This document shows positions 12,836 through 23,838 of a stretch of DNA of 64,000 nt, one piece after another (within the stretch, counting starts at the first letter, position 1; every line of letters starts with the position of its first letter). The notes beneath the pieces were generated by a model. That model was given only the letters and a program-made list of their open reading frames with translations. It was not told the DNA's origin and ran no database searches. This DNA is from Pseudopyrenochaeta lycopersici (taxonomy: Eukaryota > Ascomycota > Dothideomycetes > Pleosporales > Pseudopyrenochaetaceae), in contig NHZP01000022.1 in the NCBI GenBank assembly GCA_003313425.1, positions 248,001 through 312,000 of the forward strand, written 5' to 3'. The translations under genes were made by a program, and so were the position numbers.

Positions 12836-13135
12836 ATTGGTTAAAACAATAACTTCCTTTACCCAGCTTATCCATTGAAGCAGAACGTTAGTTTGTTTTG
12901 CTTTAGTTGTTTTGCACGCGTCATGTTCTTTCGCCATATCCAGCGCGCATCGTTTCAACATTCAAGGCCGTCTCGAGATTACCTTAGACAATTATTAGGG
13001 AAAAAAATCAAAACGCCCCTTTAAGTCCTATGCAATACCTAGTAGAAAGTGGGAGATGGGATGGCTAATATTCGAAAGGACGAAGGATAACCAGTTCTCG
13101 GAGGGAAGGCAAAGAATAATAATCAGCATGGGTGA
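12836..13135. other. Intergenic, convergent 3' flanks
   Basis: 300 bp between the unknown gene and the end of the RFTS-domain gene. Nothing recognised. Confidence 0.5.
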
Positions 13136-15433
13136 CTATACAACTCGCCGTATGGGCTGCGGTTGTATGGTCGTGGTTACGCCAGGCATTGGAAACAGTG
13201 GCGTTGACGCTTCGCTCATCTCACGGATCTTCTTGATGAGGTTACTGAACAAGCATTAGCGTTAATCCCAAAGCCACCTTTCGCCTGGGAAGAACTAGAA
13301 CTCACCTGACGGGCAAATTCAGCTTATCTTGCTCTCTCCACAGGATACCTACTACCTTCTCCCGGCCCTTGGAGTGGTCCTCAAGATGTTCTGTGATCAG
13401 TTGTCTTCCAAGCTCTTTCCTACAGCCGTAGATCCTCTGTGAACATCCATCAAAGGTACATATCCAGGATTCGCGTGGGCCGTTGGGTTCATACGTGGGT
13501 AGTGGTGTTGATACAAGCGATGGTATAACTGCTGGACTTTTGTTTGAAGAATGCTTTATTGTGGAAGACGTGTTGGTAGGTCTGTAGCGCAAAGGTAGCG
13601 GAGGTACGGCTTTCACCCCATCTTCGGATTCGGATTCGGCAGTCGTGGGTGGAGAATCCGGGGTAATGGTTGAGCTCGCTGTGCGTTTCCGTGTGCCTCT
13701 CGATTCTTCTTCTGCTTCTTCGTCTACGTCTGATTCGTCAAACTTCCGCTTTTTATGCACTGGTAATAATGCATGTTTTGGCGTATCAATGCTTATCACA
13801 TCATCACTACTTCTGTCGTCGCATTGATCGGCATCCGATTCGTCACTTAGAGCCTCGGAGTCTGTAAGAGGTGCTTTCCCTTTGCCAGCCTTGCCCTCTC
13901 TCCCCTTGATGCCTTTCCCCTTACTCTTGCCTGAGTATTTGCTACTCGTAGGCCGTAGCACAGATAGCCTACCCTTCTTCCGCCTGCTTGGAGATCTGCG
14001 TATGGGTGTTGTTAGTATGTCCTCTGCTTCGTCAGATGTAGCGGATGAATCGCTCTCCCCGTCCCTGAGGGTTGCGTGGTCTCTCCGCGGCTTCAACTCC
14101 ACACCCTCTGCTCGCCGTTGTTCGGCAGCAGATAAAGTTTGTCCCGACGCCAGTTCTTGGTATATTGGCTCATTAGCGAAGAAACGTGTACTTTTTCGCC
14201 GTGGGTGATCCATCATATAGCACAAATTCTGCGCATGAACTAGAAGTACGTTTTGTGCTGTTTCGAGTTCTTCAATCTCATAACGCTTGACGATGAGTTC
14301 CGCAACCCGTTCAAGAGTAATGAGGTTGCGCCCTGGACGCATAACCCGCTGGTTCACAGCTTTTTGCATAAACTCGAAGAGTGCAGATGCTTCCCACCAG
14401 TTGTCGTTCTTCCTAGGCAGCTCATCTGGCTTCGGAGTTGCCTTCTTACTGCGACTGACCCGGGGCTTTGTAGCGGTTGTTACCGACGTCAATGGGAGGT
14501 CAGGAGACGATTTTGACGAGCGTGTCTGCCTTTCAGGCTGTATTTGGGAGTAGCGGCCTTCAGTTCGTGCTTTGCATGCATCGAATTCATTCTACTTGAG
14601 TGTCAGAAGGTTTGCTTTGTGCTCGTATAATTGTAACATACAGAGTATCGCTTCTTCAAGTACTGGTATATGGGTGTATTGCTCCAGCTAATGCCTTGCG
14701 CTCGATTCAGAAAGCACATCATGAGAAATACACGGTGTTGCTGGAATATCCGTTCTGCAGCGGCCGGTTCGCTACACGCAAAGCGTTCGTCCTCTGCATA
14801 CTATCTCACGTCAGCATCACAAATTCAAGGAATCTCGTTGTTTGACGGATTTTGCCTTCCGTCGTTGACCCTCCCAGCTGATCTCGCATGCTCACCTCTT
14901 GGAACACCAATGGAGCGCTGGGTCCGCCGCCCCTCTTTCGACGCTCGCTATAGATGTCGGTAACAAAATACAAAAGTTCCACAGCTTGGACCATATTGTC
15001 GAAGATGGGTTTATAACGTGCCGCCGGCCGTATCTCGAACCAGCCAGCCTTGCCTTGGGCCCAAATGACATATGCGCCGTCGGTCATTTCTCCGTACGAG
15101 AAGCGCATTACGTTCCGGAGCTCGATGTCTACGGGCTTGAAGGGCTTTTTGAGAACTGTTGTCGCGTTAGTGAGCTACGAGTTCTCCAGTTCATGCGCAC
15201 GCGAGGCTGTGGGCAGCGACCAACGTACGGCATTTCGACTGTCCCCGTCCTGGAGCTTCCAGTCGGCCTTCTACTCTGAGTGGTGTATCTGCGTAAGCGA
15301 CCAGCAAATTTGCAGGCTTGCCATTGCTTTCGTAGAAGACTTGCGTGTTGCTTAACACAAAGATCTCCCAGTTGTCCGAGTCGGTGATTGACGGATCGAC
15401 AGGCTTGAGGATGTCTGATTCGAGGGTGGGCAT
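13136..15433 (-). CDS. RFTS-domain protein with C-terminal zinc finger, Raf2/DIM-7-like
   Basis: Five exons on the minus strand: 15433-15229, 15155-14896, 14800-14642, 14591-13306, 13244-13136; introns of 73, 95, 50 and 61 bp; phases agree throughout; 672 residues. Residues ~10-150 look like a DNMT1 replication-foci (RFTS) domain: DNWEIFVLSNTQVFYESNG, then VDIELRNVMRFSYGEMTD, AYVIWAQGKAGWFEIRPAA, YKPIFDNMVQAVELLYFVTD. A helical region follows, then a long basic/acidic low-complexity linker. Near the C-terminus is a possible Cys/His finger (WICTFDGCSQRIYGCRKELG, then TEHLEDH). RFTS plus zinc finger at this length is the layout of fission yeast Raf2 and Neurospora DIM-7, subunits of the Clr4/DIM-5 H3K9 methyltransferase ligase complex. 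Gene model strong; the family assignment is inference. Confidence 0.75.
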
Positions 15434-15915
15434 TTTGATATCATATACCTACTCTATCGCATAGTGCAATTGAATTTGAATTAAACAGACACTGGAGGCA
15501 TGAGTTTGGTGTACAAGGCTGAAGAAAGCGTCGTCCTCGCGCGGCCCTTCAATTGCGGGCGCGAAGCGGGCAGCGGAGCAACGCGTTCGAACGCCGCATA
15601 TGCACGTGCTGTGAGTGGTGGACCAGCCCTACGGTATCGATAAGCTAGCGACAGCTTCTCCCATGCCGGCCATGACTTGTTCTGATATCCGAACGTGCGG
15701 AGAATTTCATACGCAGCATTTGCATGCCCATTAGCTCTTCAAATGAGTGGTTGGTCTGGGAAGCTGGCGTCGGTCGACGCCCTCAAAGCTGATAGGACGG
15801 CCACATAAGGATCGAGGGTTGCCTACCTGCAGTCTGGAGCTTGCAATAACATCTTTCCTCATTTCTACAGCCCCTGAGTCTAAATCTTTCCTTGCTTTCT
15901 ATCTTCACATCAATA
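15434..15915. promoter_or_regulatory. Divergent promoter region, RFTS gene / F-box gene
   Basis: 482 bp between start codons; no ORF with coding character and no motif recognised. Confidence 0.45.
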
Positions 15916-16713
15916 ATGGCACTGCGGCAATCATCGCCTTTATCACTTGAAGCGCCTCCTACCCTCATCCTTGAGACGATCTGCGAATATCTGGCGATAA
16001 GCGGTGCCTCACGATGCAATCTCTTTGCGCTTTCACTGACGAGTAGGCGTTGTTGTGCTGTATCAGCCAGAGAGCGCTTCGAATGCTGCCGCATTGCCGT
16101 GGAGAACGCCCAACAGCTTGAACAAATTATCATACGATGGGATGGTATTTTACAAGTGGGCGACCGACACAAATATGTCCGCAGATTGAAGGTTACCGGA
16201 CGCATGACATTTGAAGGCGAAGACCAAATGCTAGCAGACCTTGACCAGCGCTTCCAGTCGGACAATAAATCAGATGAGGGTCTCGATAGTGATAGTGATG
16301 ATCAAAGTGGGCCGGGGAACTTGGCAAGACCTTTATCGCTGTCGATGTTCGTTGGATCTCACCCATTCATATCTCCAAAGGCGAAAAGTAGGAGAAACCA
16401 GTCTTGGAGGCCCCTTGCGTACTTCTTATCGGCATGCCCTGCGCTCAAGCATCTGGTCTGGGCATCCACCGATCAAATCCCACGTTGTATACTTGATATT
16501 CTGCACAGTCAGCTCCAAGGTAGCAAACTTCATATTAGCACCTTTAGCCTACGAAGCCTTTACCAGCAAATAAACAAGCTCCACGGCATTGACTCTGACG
16601 AGTATGCACTCGTAACATCTCCACGTTTGTCTCGTATTTGGGCAGCATCAACACAATACGACTCTAATGGTTTCCTTGATTGGCGAGGCTCCTCCTGGTG
16701 GGCGTACAGGTGA
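15916..16713 (+). CDS. F-box-like protein, probably truncated
   Basis: 265 residues from MALRQSSP; the frame opens 8 codons earlier. Residues ~8-55 look like an F-box (LILETICEYLAISGASRCNL, then FALSLTSRRCCAVSARERF). The rest matches the general style of Pleosporales F-box proteins with a C-terminal leucine-rich half (YFLSACPALKHLVWASTD). It stops at TGA after SSWWAYR, much shorter than the 500-600 residues usual for that type, and no continuation was found downstream in any frame. Family knowledge: F-box proteins link substrates to SCF ubiquitin ligases. May be an expressed short protein or a decaying gene; the next gene on this strand is clearly broken. Confidence 0.55.
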   Translation: MALRQSSPLSLEAPPTLILETICEYLAISGASRCNLFALSLTSRRCCAVSARERFECCRIAVENAQQLEQIIIRWDGILQVGDRHKYVRRLKVTGRMTFEGEDQMLADLDQRFQSDNKSDEGLDSDSDDQSGPGNLARPLSLSMFVGSHPFISPKAKSRRNQSWRPLAYFLSACPALKHLVWASTDQIPRCILDILHSQLQGSKLHISTFSLRSLYQQINKLHGIDSDEYALVTSPRLSRIWAASTQYDSNGFLDWRGSSWWAYR

Positions 16714-17292
16714 TTATTTTTTATCCTAGGCTTGTGGGCCGCTAGACACGTGAATAGAATTAGCGTTGCGCTGAAATACTTGCATCTTGATAGATTATGC
16801 ATAAATAGAGGTTATTGGGCCAAACAGAGATAGTAAGCCGCAAACGGTAAATTATAATGCTATATATATGTAGATGATCGTCTTAGGTATTAGACTGAAA
16901 AGTGCCTGAATTGGCCAAACCTTGATGGTACAGCAAATTGGATGCTTCGATTCCAGACGGGGCTATGCCAATGAAACGCTCTCACTGTTTTCATCCATGG
17001 CGCTGGCATCGCTGCTACCAATAGTGGCTCCGACACCTCCCTGCGTCTCTCCTTCGACGTCGGCTCTTTGTAACCAAGACCGCTTTTTCTCTCTGTACTG
17101 TTGGCATTCAGCCACCATAACCCTATCTATGCACACGAAGAGCCGGTCTAGCTTGGCATGCTGCTCGAGGAGCTCGTCTCGCATCGCTACGCACGCTTGT
17201 AGTTTGTCTGTGTCATCGTCGATCGATTGCAGACGCGCTCGGAAGGCCTCAAATCTTCGCAGGAACTGGATTGATTTGGAAAAGCGGAAAAG
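16714..17292. other. Intergenic with a minus-strand ORF
   Basis: First ~200 bp AT-rich with no content; the remainder is covered by the 113-codon minus ORF listed next. Confidence 0.4.
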
Positions 17293-17304
17293 ATGTCTTC
17301 CCAA
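16963..17304 (-). CDS. Possible small helical protein
   Basis: 113-residue ORF: RFSKSIQFLRRFEAFRARLQ, then ELLEQHAKLDRLFVCIDRVM and YREKKRSWLQRADVEGE. Composition (amphipathic, Glu/Arg/Leu) looks like a coding coiled coil rather than noise. Its start overlaps the start of the plus-strand gene at 17293 by 12 bp, which makes two functional genes at these exact starts unlikely; it may be a relic or the plus gene may start later. Not recognised. Confidence 0.3.
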   Translation of the reverse strand: MGRHLFRFSKSIQFLRRFEAFRARLQSIDDDTDKLQACVAMRDELLEQHAKLDRLFVCIDRVMVAECQQYREKKRSWLQRADVEGETQGGVGATIGSSDASAMDENSESVSLA

Positions 17305-18531
17305 CCTCTGATTGAAGGGATCTATCGTGGCTACCGCGTAGCCAGAGACAGCCTGTCGCCCTCAAGTTTAACTGACCAGCCTTTGACGCCTCGGCTGAGC
17401 AACAAGAAGCCATTTGGGGGAGCGCTTCGCGTTATCACACTTTTTAGAGAAATGCAAGCAGGAAGAAATACCAAGCGAGACACGTGGATAGATTTTCAGC
17501 TTGCAGAAGGGGAGTACAACCAGATAGAGAGGACGCTCCAGCAAGACGATGTGCTTTCGGGATACGTGCAAGACAAGATACGGTCAGTGGACATTAGACA
17601 CTGCGAAGACCACAGCTGACAGTAGTCATGAGCAGGTATGACTACGACGAAGACCAATACAGACTAGTGGTTCTCATGCCTACTAAGGTACACGAGCTCT
17701 TCATCGACGGAGTGGAGGATGAGATTCGGAGTCAGCTGAAAGCAATACGCAAGGGATCAGACAGGAAGACTCAATTCGCTCAGAAAGTACGACCCACCCG
17801 ATTGACTGCAATACGTTTCGCCGCTAGCGCGTCCTCTAGCAAATCGAGGTACGAGCCAGATGCGTCATTTGGGCACGAGGAAGCAAAATATCCAAGCGTC
17901 ATCATCGAAGTTGCGTACTCGCAGAAGAAAAAGCGCCTACGCCGGTTAGACGAGAACTATTTACTAGATTCAGACGCCAACGTACGGGCTGTCGTCTGCC
18001 TAGACGTTGAGTACGACAAGAAGGAGTCACGCAAAGCAACGCTATCGATTTGGCGACCCCAGTTGCGCGATACTGCTGACGCACCTGAATTACGAGCTGT
18101 AGAAGTGGTCGCGGATGAGGTAGGTTCAGTCCTCATAACATCGTGCGCAACGTTCTGACGTTCCTATCAGGCTTTCCGTGGCAATGAAGGAAACGCTGTC
18201 GATCACCCCGGCCTACGGCTCCGCCTCAGCGATTTCACCTACAAGGAACATGCCCTAGAAGGAGATGGGAGATGAAGATACGGATATCTACATCTCTAGG
18301 ATACAACTCTGCTAATATCTAGATGCGGCGGATAGCAAAGTAGAGCGAGCACTAGGCGAGCAATTCCTTGCTAAGGAGGTTAAAAAGTGGAAACTGTCGG
18401 AAACACCTCCTGAAGATATTAGGCCAGGTGATGAAGCAAGGTACGCCGAGCAAGAGGAGAGAGCAGGGAAGCGCGCAGATCATGACATGGGTTACCAGGA
18501 GAAATCATCAAACAAGAGCCTCTCAGACTAG
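17293..18531 (+). pseudogene. Broken gene for an unknown fungal protein (frameshift + C-to-T stop)
   Basis: Exons 17293-17582, 17636-18119 and 18171 onward, with 53 and 51 bp introns. Frame 0 stops at TGA 18273-18275. If one G of the GGG at 18267-18269 is ignored, the frame continues as DEDTDIYISRIQLC, meets TAA at 18313-18315 (expected CAA), then stays open 71 more codons to TAG 18529-18531, with good coding character (SETPPEDIRPGDEARYAEQE). So the gene appears to carry one frameshift and one CAA-to-TAA change, a CpA-to-TpA (RIP-type) transition. The core PSVIIEVAYSQKKKRLRRLD...AVVCLDVEYDKKESRKATLS suggests a PD-(D/E)XK-like fold; this is inference. The stop could alternatively be a genuine shorter C-terminus. 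Typical of expanded Pleosporales accessory families. Confidence 0.6.
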
Positions 18532-18843
18532 AATACCACTCTGCCGATGTGCTGGAAGGACAGGAGGCGAATCCAGGCAGCTCGCGCCCAACAGATCACC
18601 AGTCACCACAGCTAGGAAGCTTTGAGAATGCAATGTGGTCTTAATTACCCAATGAAACTATTACAACAGTATCAGCTTGGCGCAAGTGCGCAATTTTATG
18701 ATCTAGGATTTGAATCTTCCTTTGTGCAGCTTCAATACCACACCTGAAGCTAACACGTACGCGCTCAACCTCGCACTCTGTCTTTACTCTTCTTCGAGTA
18801 AGGTATCTTGGCAATCTTTCACTCTTCAACAAACACCATTCGT
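18532..18843. other. Intergenic
   Basis: 312 bp between the broken gene and the 3' end of the ABC transporter. Nothing recognised. Confidence 0.45.
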
Positions 18844-21800
18844 CTACGCAGACGCCCTCTTCGTCGCCTTGGTTCGCAACTTCATCATCAAGAACACCAG
18901 GGCGTAGAACACTCCAGCCCACAATACAACCAGCCCCGCATCCCTCCAGCCGTAGTACTCTTCGTTCAAGTTGAGTGTCTTCAAGTAGTCTTGTCCAGTA
19001 GTGTATCGGCACACCTCACAGTTCTCCGTAGCGCCTGGGTTCAGAAGGTTCGTGCCACGTCCCATGCCTTGCTGATAGGTGGAGAGATAGTCGCCACATG
19101 TCTCGTTCACAGGAGGATTGAAGACCGCAAGCTCGTCCCGTTCGCAAGTGATATCGACGGAGAAGGTGGTGAAGGTGAGGAAGGAGCCGAAGAGGTAGGT
19201 GTAGGGATCGAGGTAGTAGATCCTAAAATGTAATATTAGCATTGATCTCGTGGGTGTTGATAGTCGTATGAGGCTTACCAGTATCTCCAGAACGCCGTGA
19301 TCTGGGAGTAAGGAGCGAAGACACCGCAGAATGATACGAGGGTGGTGATGACCAGCGGGTTGACGAGAGATGCAAAGGTTGCGTTGGGGGCGTACGCGGC
19401 AATCGATTGTCCAATACCGGTGTACAACATCTCGTAAAACATCTAGACGGTTTGTTGGTTTGGAGCGAGGGGTCAACTAAAGAAGAGAGAACTTACTGCG
19501 ACGAAGAATGTGCTGCCTGCCCACTTGCTATCATTTGGCAATCCAGCAGTCCAGTACCAACACACAAAGTACAACACTCCGCAGACGACCAGGTAGGGTA
19601 GCTCAGAAACGATCAAGCCAGTGACGAATGGCACCCAGTGGTAGGTTTTACTCTTCTTCTCACGCGTCTCATACACGTTGCGACGATCGATGAAGATAGG
19701 CTGAAGCTGGGAGATGAGACCAGGGGAGACAAACAGGAAACCGAAGACCGTGAAGAGGCGTTGCTGGAGATCGCTGACGCTGTTACCAATCGACCAGAAT
19801 GAAAAGCCATTGTAAAGAGAGAGGAGTATATGCAAGATGAGCTTGTTGTTGATGTACTCGGTGTTGCGGAACAAGGAGATGTTCATGCGGTGCGTGACAA
19901 GCTTTACCTGCTCCCACATGGGCGCTGCGAATTCATGGCCATCGTCGACAGCTCCAGGCGGTTTGGCGGCAGCATCGGCGACAAGAGTGTCAAGCTCTTG
20001 AGTGATCTTCTCGTGTTCTGGCGAGTTGAGCCAGACTTGGTTCCAGTCCTTGCCCTTAGAAAGACTTCCTGATACGACTTCAATCATGTGCTCAGCAGGG
20101 TTGGCCTCTCGGGGGCACGGTGCGCCATGACCAGCGAAGTATTTCTTGACGGTCCTTGCATGATGGCCGATATCGCCAAAGTATACGGTCTTGCCACCCT
20201 TCGCCAGTAGGAGGAGGGTGTCGAATTGGGCAAAGAGGTCGGCCGATGGCTGATGAATCGTGACGAGGACAGCTTGTCCGACTTCCGCGAGTTTGCGCAA
20301 GAAGCGTACCGTGTTGTTTGCAGCTTGGCCATCGAGACCAGAAGTAGGTTCGTCGAGGAAGATCAAAATACTGGGCTTAGCTACAAGCTCAACACCAATT
20401 GTGAGCCCTGATAAGTTGTTAGTGTCTGTTTCGACTCTGTTAGATGGATTCAGACTTACGCTTGCGCTGTTCGACAGAAAGACCGGCACCAGGGCGACCG
20501 ATGAGGGTGTGCTCGAGATCTTCCAACTGTAGAAGCTTGACGATCGTGTCCACATAGCGGAGCTTCTCCTCACGGGGAATTTCACGATTCTGACGAAGAA
20601 GAGCAGAGAATTCCAAAGCCTCGCGTACCGTGGACAATGACTCGTGGACATCCATCTGTTCGACGTAGCCAGCAGATCGTTGGAAGGACACAGGGAGCGG
20701 GCGACCATCAACTAGAACGGAGCCATGAATGGCACCATCAGTCTTGCGTTGAGCTAGAACGTCGAGTAGTGTAGTCTTTCCGGCCTGAGTGAAAATGTTA
20801 GCATGTATCCATCTGTCAATCGCATGGCTAGTGCACTTACGCCTGAAGATCCCATAAGAGCACCAAGAGTACCGGGCTTGACAAACCCTTGAACGTTGTC
20901 GAGAAGAACACGATCGCCATGCGGCGTCTTGACGGTATAAGTTAGATTCTTCCAAGTAAAGACCGATGTATTGTTGATGAGCTGATTGTCGATGGTTGCG
21001 TCAGACTTCTCGGAATCGGAGCCGGAGTTCTCGGATGGCTTCTCGACAACCTGGGATTCCTCATCCCCAGCCACAGCCTTAGGTACCTTCTTCTGCTTCT
21101 CACGGGGGATGAGGAGGCCGCGACCACCTTCGCCAATCTGCTTCCACCTGGAAGTGAAGAAGACGGTCATTGCCACGAAGAAAACGTACCAGGCACAGAG
21201 AATGCCAAAGTTGCGCCAAAGGTTGCTGTGGCTAAAGGACATGGAAGCCAGGTATTGGTCACCAGTAACGCTTGTTGCTCCAGGAGGCGCACCACGGACG
21301 CCAGTACATGCTTGTCCGCCTCCTGTTTCGGGGCTGTATCCTTCGCCATTTGGAACCAGGAATGGGCCCACACAAGGAATGACCTGGTCGTGGAACTCGT
21401 TCGCGAGCAATGCTTCGAATGCGTAGGCCATGGGGTTGATCCAGAAGAACCAAACGAACCAAGGGTGCATGTCGGGCTTAGGAATCATGTATCCTGCATA
21501 TGTGAAGGCAGCGACGATGGTGAATCCAGAGGCTTTAGTTGCTGCGTCGAAGTTCGGGAAAGCGGCACCGATGAACCTGAACAGCTGTGTCATAGCCAAG
21601 GCCGAGATTAAGTTGATGAGCCAGAAGATGAAGAAAGCCTGGGCGGTGTACTGGAATCCAGTCATGAAGTACAGCACAATTCCAAAGTGCGAGATTTGGA
21701 AGAGCATGATCGGGATGTCAGTAACGACCTGGGCGAAGACAAAGGCAGACGGATGGTGGAGAGCAAAGTCTCGGTGTTTGGCTAAGACGGGTCGGCCGAC

Positions 21801-23273
21801 GAACGAATCCGTAACCTCGGCGAGAGCGATGAAGGTAGGATATAGTAGAGAGAAGAAGAGTGAGCCTCCCTTGATGAACAAGCCCGCCGTGTTGTCCGGA
21901 GCATTGTAGAACAGTGAGCCACCGATCACCGCTTGAACGATAGTTGTGGCTTGCTTGATGAACAGAGTTTGCTTGTCGCCCCAGAGGATCTGAAATTGGC
22001 GTATGGTAACCGTCTGCACCTGATGAAAATATCCTGCGGACTCCGCAGCTTTCTTTGGGAGGTTCTTGTGCTTGTCTTGAGCCTCCTGTTCCTTGAAGTC
22101 CGCCGTATTCTGCTGAGCTTCGGGGCTATTGGGGTAGTCGAGCTCGGCCATCATCCTTGGCTTGATGGGCGAGTTGTTATAAGCAGCAAGCAGCTCCTCT
22201 GTTGATCGAGGAAATCGGTCCTCAAAGTCTGGGGCAATTGTGCGTACAGCAGGCACCGATACGCTCGTGAGGAAATCTGACTTGTTCGCTGCAGGGTCGC
22301 ATAGGAAGCCAAGATCCTCCATGTATGGCACAGCTTCATCTCGAGGTCCGTAAAATATCTGCTTGCCGTTGTCGAGAATCAGAATCTTGTCGAACTGCTC
22401 GTAGATGCCATTACCAGCTTGGTACAGACTGGCAATTGTAGTGAGACCAAGAATATCTGTCATGGCACGCATGGCTTTCGTCCAATCTAGCGCAGTGCTC
22501 GCGTCGAGACCACGAGTTGAGTTATCCCAGGAGAAGACGCTGCCTCTAGTCGCAAGGCATTCGAGAATGGACACTCTCTTACGCTCGCCACCTGAAACAC
22601 CACGAATGAACTCATCTCCGACCTTAGTATCCTTTGTGTGTGAGATACTAAGAGACTTTAAGAGGAATTTTTTGTATATTTGGGCGTACTCCTCCTCGTT
22701 CTTGATGTCTGGTGGCAGGTAGAAGGGCACCTTCAAACGTGTGGCGAAGTCGATAGTGTCACCAACTGAAAGAGTTGGAAAGAAGATCTCCTCTTCTGTG
22801 TTCATGATGATCTGACCACGATATTGTTTGGCTTCTTGACTGGTCATGGAACCGAACGAGACGTCGCCAGTAATTTCTGCGAAGCCATTTCTGTGGTTTG
22901 ATAGAACGCTAAGCAGTGTTGTGCATCCGGCTCCTGGATTTCCAAGAACAAGCAACATCTCACCGGGTTTAACACATCCAGAAGAGTTGTCGATGATAAT
23001 CTTTAGGGGTGGGTTCTTACTGCCCTTCCCGAATGGGTTGAATTGAGAGAGAACATTTTCGTTGTAAAGCGCATCACTGCTGATGCCCTTTACTGTGAGG
23101 CTCTGCCATGTTACACCCAGCTTCTTCAATTTCCCACCGTTAGTCTCGTTACGTTGTCGTATTTGTAGTATATCTGGAGTGATGGGCCATTGTGAGATGT
23201 CTCGGGGGTCGGTCTTTTGGCCGGATTCGTCGTCTGACTGCTCCGCACTGGAGTTGACGATAGGGTCCGCCAT
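18844..23273 (-). CDS. PDR-type (ABCG) multidrug ABC transporter
   Basis: Five exons on the minus strand: 23273-20841, 20784-20460, 20407-19497, 19442-19279, 19222-18844; introns of 56, 52, 54 and 56 bp; 1403 residues. Layout is (NBD-TMD)x2 with cytosolic N-terminus. NBD1 has the fungal-type Walker [12 protein letters not shown] (Cys for Lys, near residue 111), signature VSGGERKR and [13 protein letters not shown]1 follows ([15 protein letters not shown], then [20 protein letters not shown]). NBD2 has canonical [19 protein letters not shown], signature [15 protein letters not shown] and [16 protein letters not shown]2 and the Cys-containing last loop (CGDYLST...ENCEVCRYT) complete it. Family knowledge: plasma-membrane efflux of azoles, plant toxins and other hydrophobic compounds. 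Divergent from a Zn2Cys6 regulator, with a tandem-repeat promoter between. All motifs are intact. Confidence 0.96.
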
Positions 23274-23456
23274 TGGGGAGGGAGATCGTCCGGAGGGCTT
23301 TCCGATGCTTCAACTAATTAAGTCTAAAAGTTGTACTGTTGAAACTTAATGATTGAATCAACGATGCGATCTCGTCTATTGGAGAAAGGGATATTGTAAT
23401 AAAGAGTTCAATGGTGTGTTAAGACATGACCATAACTTAACTTCTGATTGATAACC

Positions 23457-23838
23457 CGACTCAAGGCCCGGAGCCCATAGAAGCCCTCGGGTTCCCGAGC
23501 GTGAGGGTTGTCCCGCCCGTAAAGCCTACCAGTCTCTTCTGTATTAGTAGCTAAGCGTAACCATTCGACTTAAGGCCCGGAGACATCGGGTTCCCGAGCA
23601 TGAGGGTTGTCCCGCCCGTAAAGCCTACTAATCTCTTCTGTATTAGTAGCTAAGCTTAACAATTCGACTTCAGGCCCGGAGCCATCGGGTTTCCGAGCGT
23701 GAGGGTTGTCCCGCCCGTAAAGCCTACTAGTCACTTCTAGTCAAGTGTAACTATTCGACTTAAGGCCCGGAGCCATCGGGTTTCCGAGCGTGAGGGTTGT
23801 CCCGCCTGTGACGTCTGCCAATCTTTTGTGTATTGATA
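23457..23838. repeat. Four-copy promoter minisatellite upstream of the ABC transporter
   Basis: Copies begin at 23457, 23566, 23665 and 23756 (each CGACT-C/T-A/C-AGGCCCGGAG or similar), spacing 109, 99 and 91 bp. Each has a conserved core with GTGAGGGTTGTCCCGCC, and most also have GTAAAGCCTAC and a TATTAGTAGCTAAG tail. Copies differ by point changes and short indels. Lies 184-565 bp upstream of the transporter start. Confidence 0.92.
23488..23786. promoter_or_regulatory. Four CGG-N4-CCG zinc-cluster-type palindromes
   Basis: CGGGTTCCCG at 23488-23497 and 23587-23596; CGGGTTTCCG at 23686-23695 and 23777-23786. One per minisatellite copy. The N4 spacer changes between copies but the CGG/CCG half-sites are kept in all four. 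Inverted CGG triplets are the classical binding pattern of dimeric Zn2Cys6 proteins (established); use by the neighbouring regulator is inference. Confidence 0.55.

Noticed and set aside
20840..23273. Loss of Walker A lysine in NBD1 of the ABC transporter as a defect
   Set aside because: Cys in place of Lys in NBD1 is normal for fungal PDR transporters.
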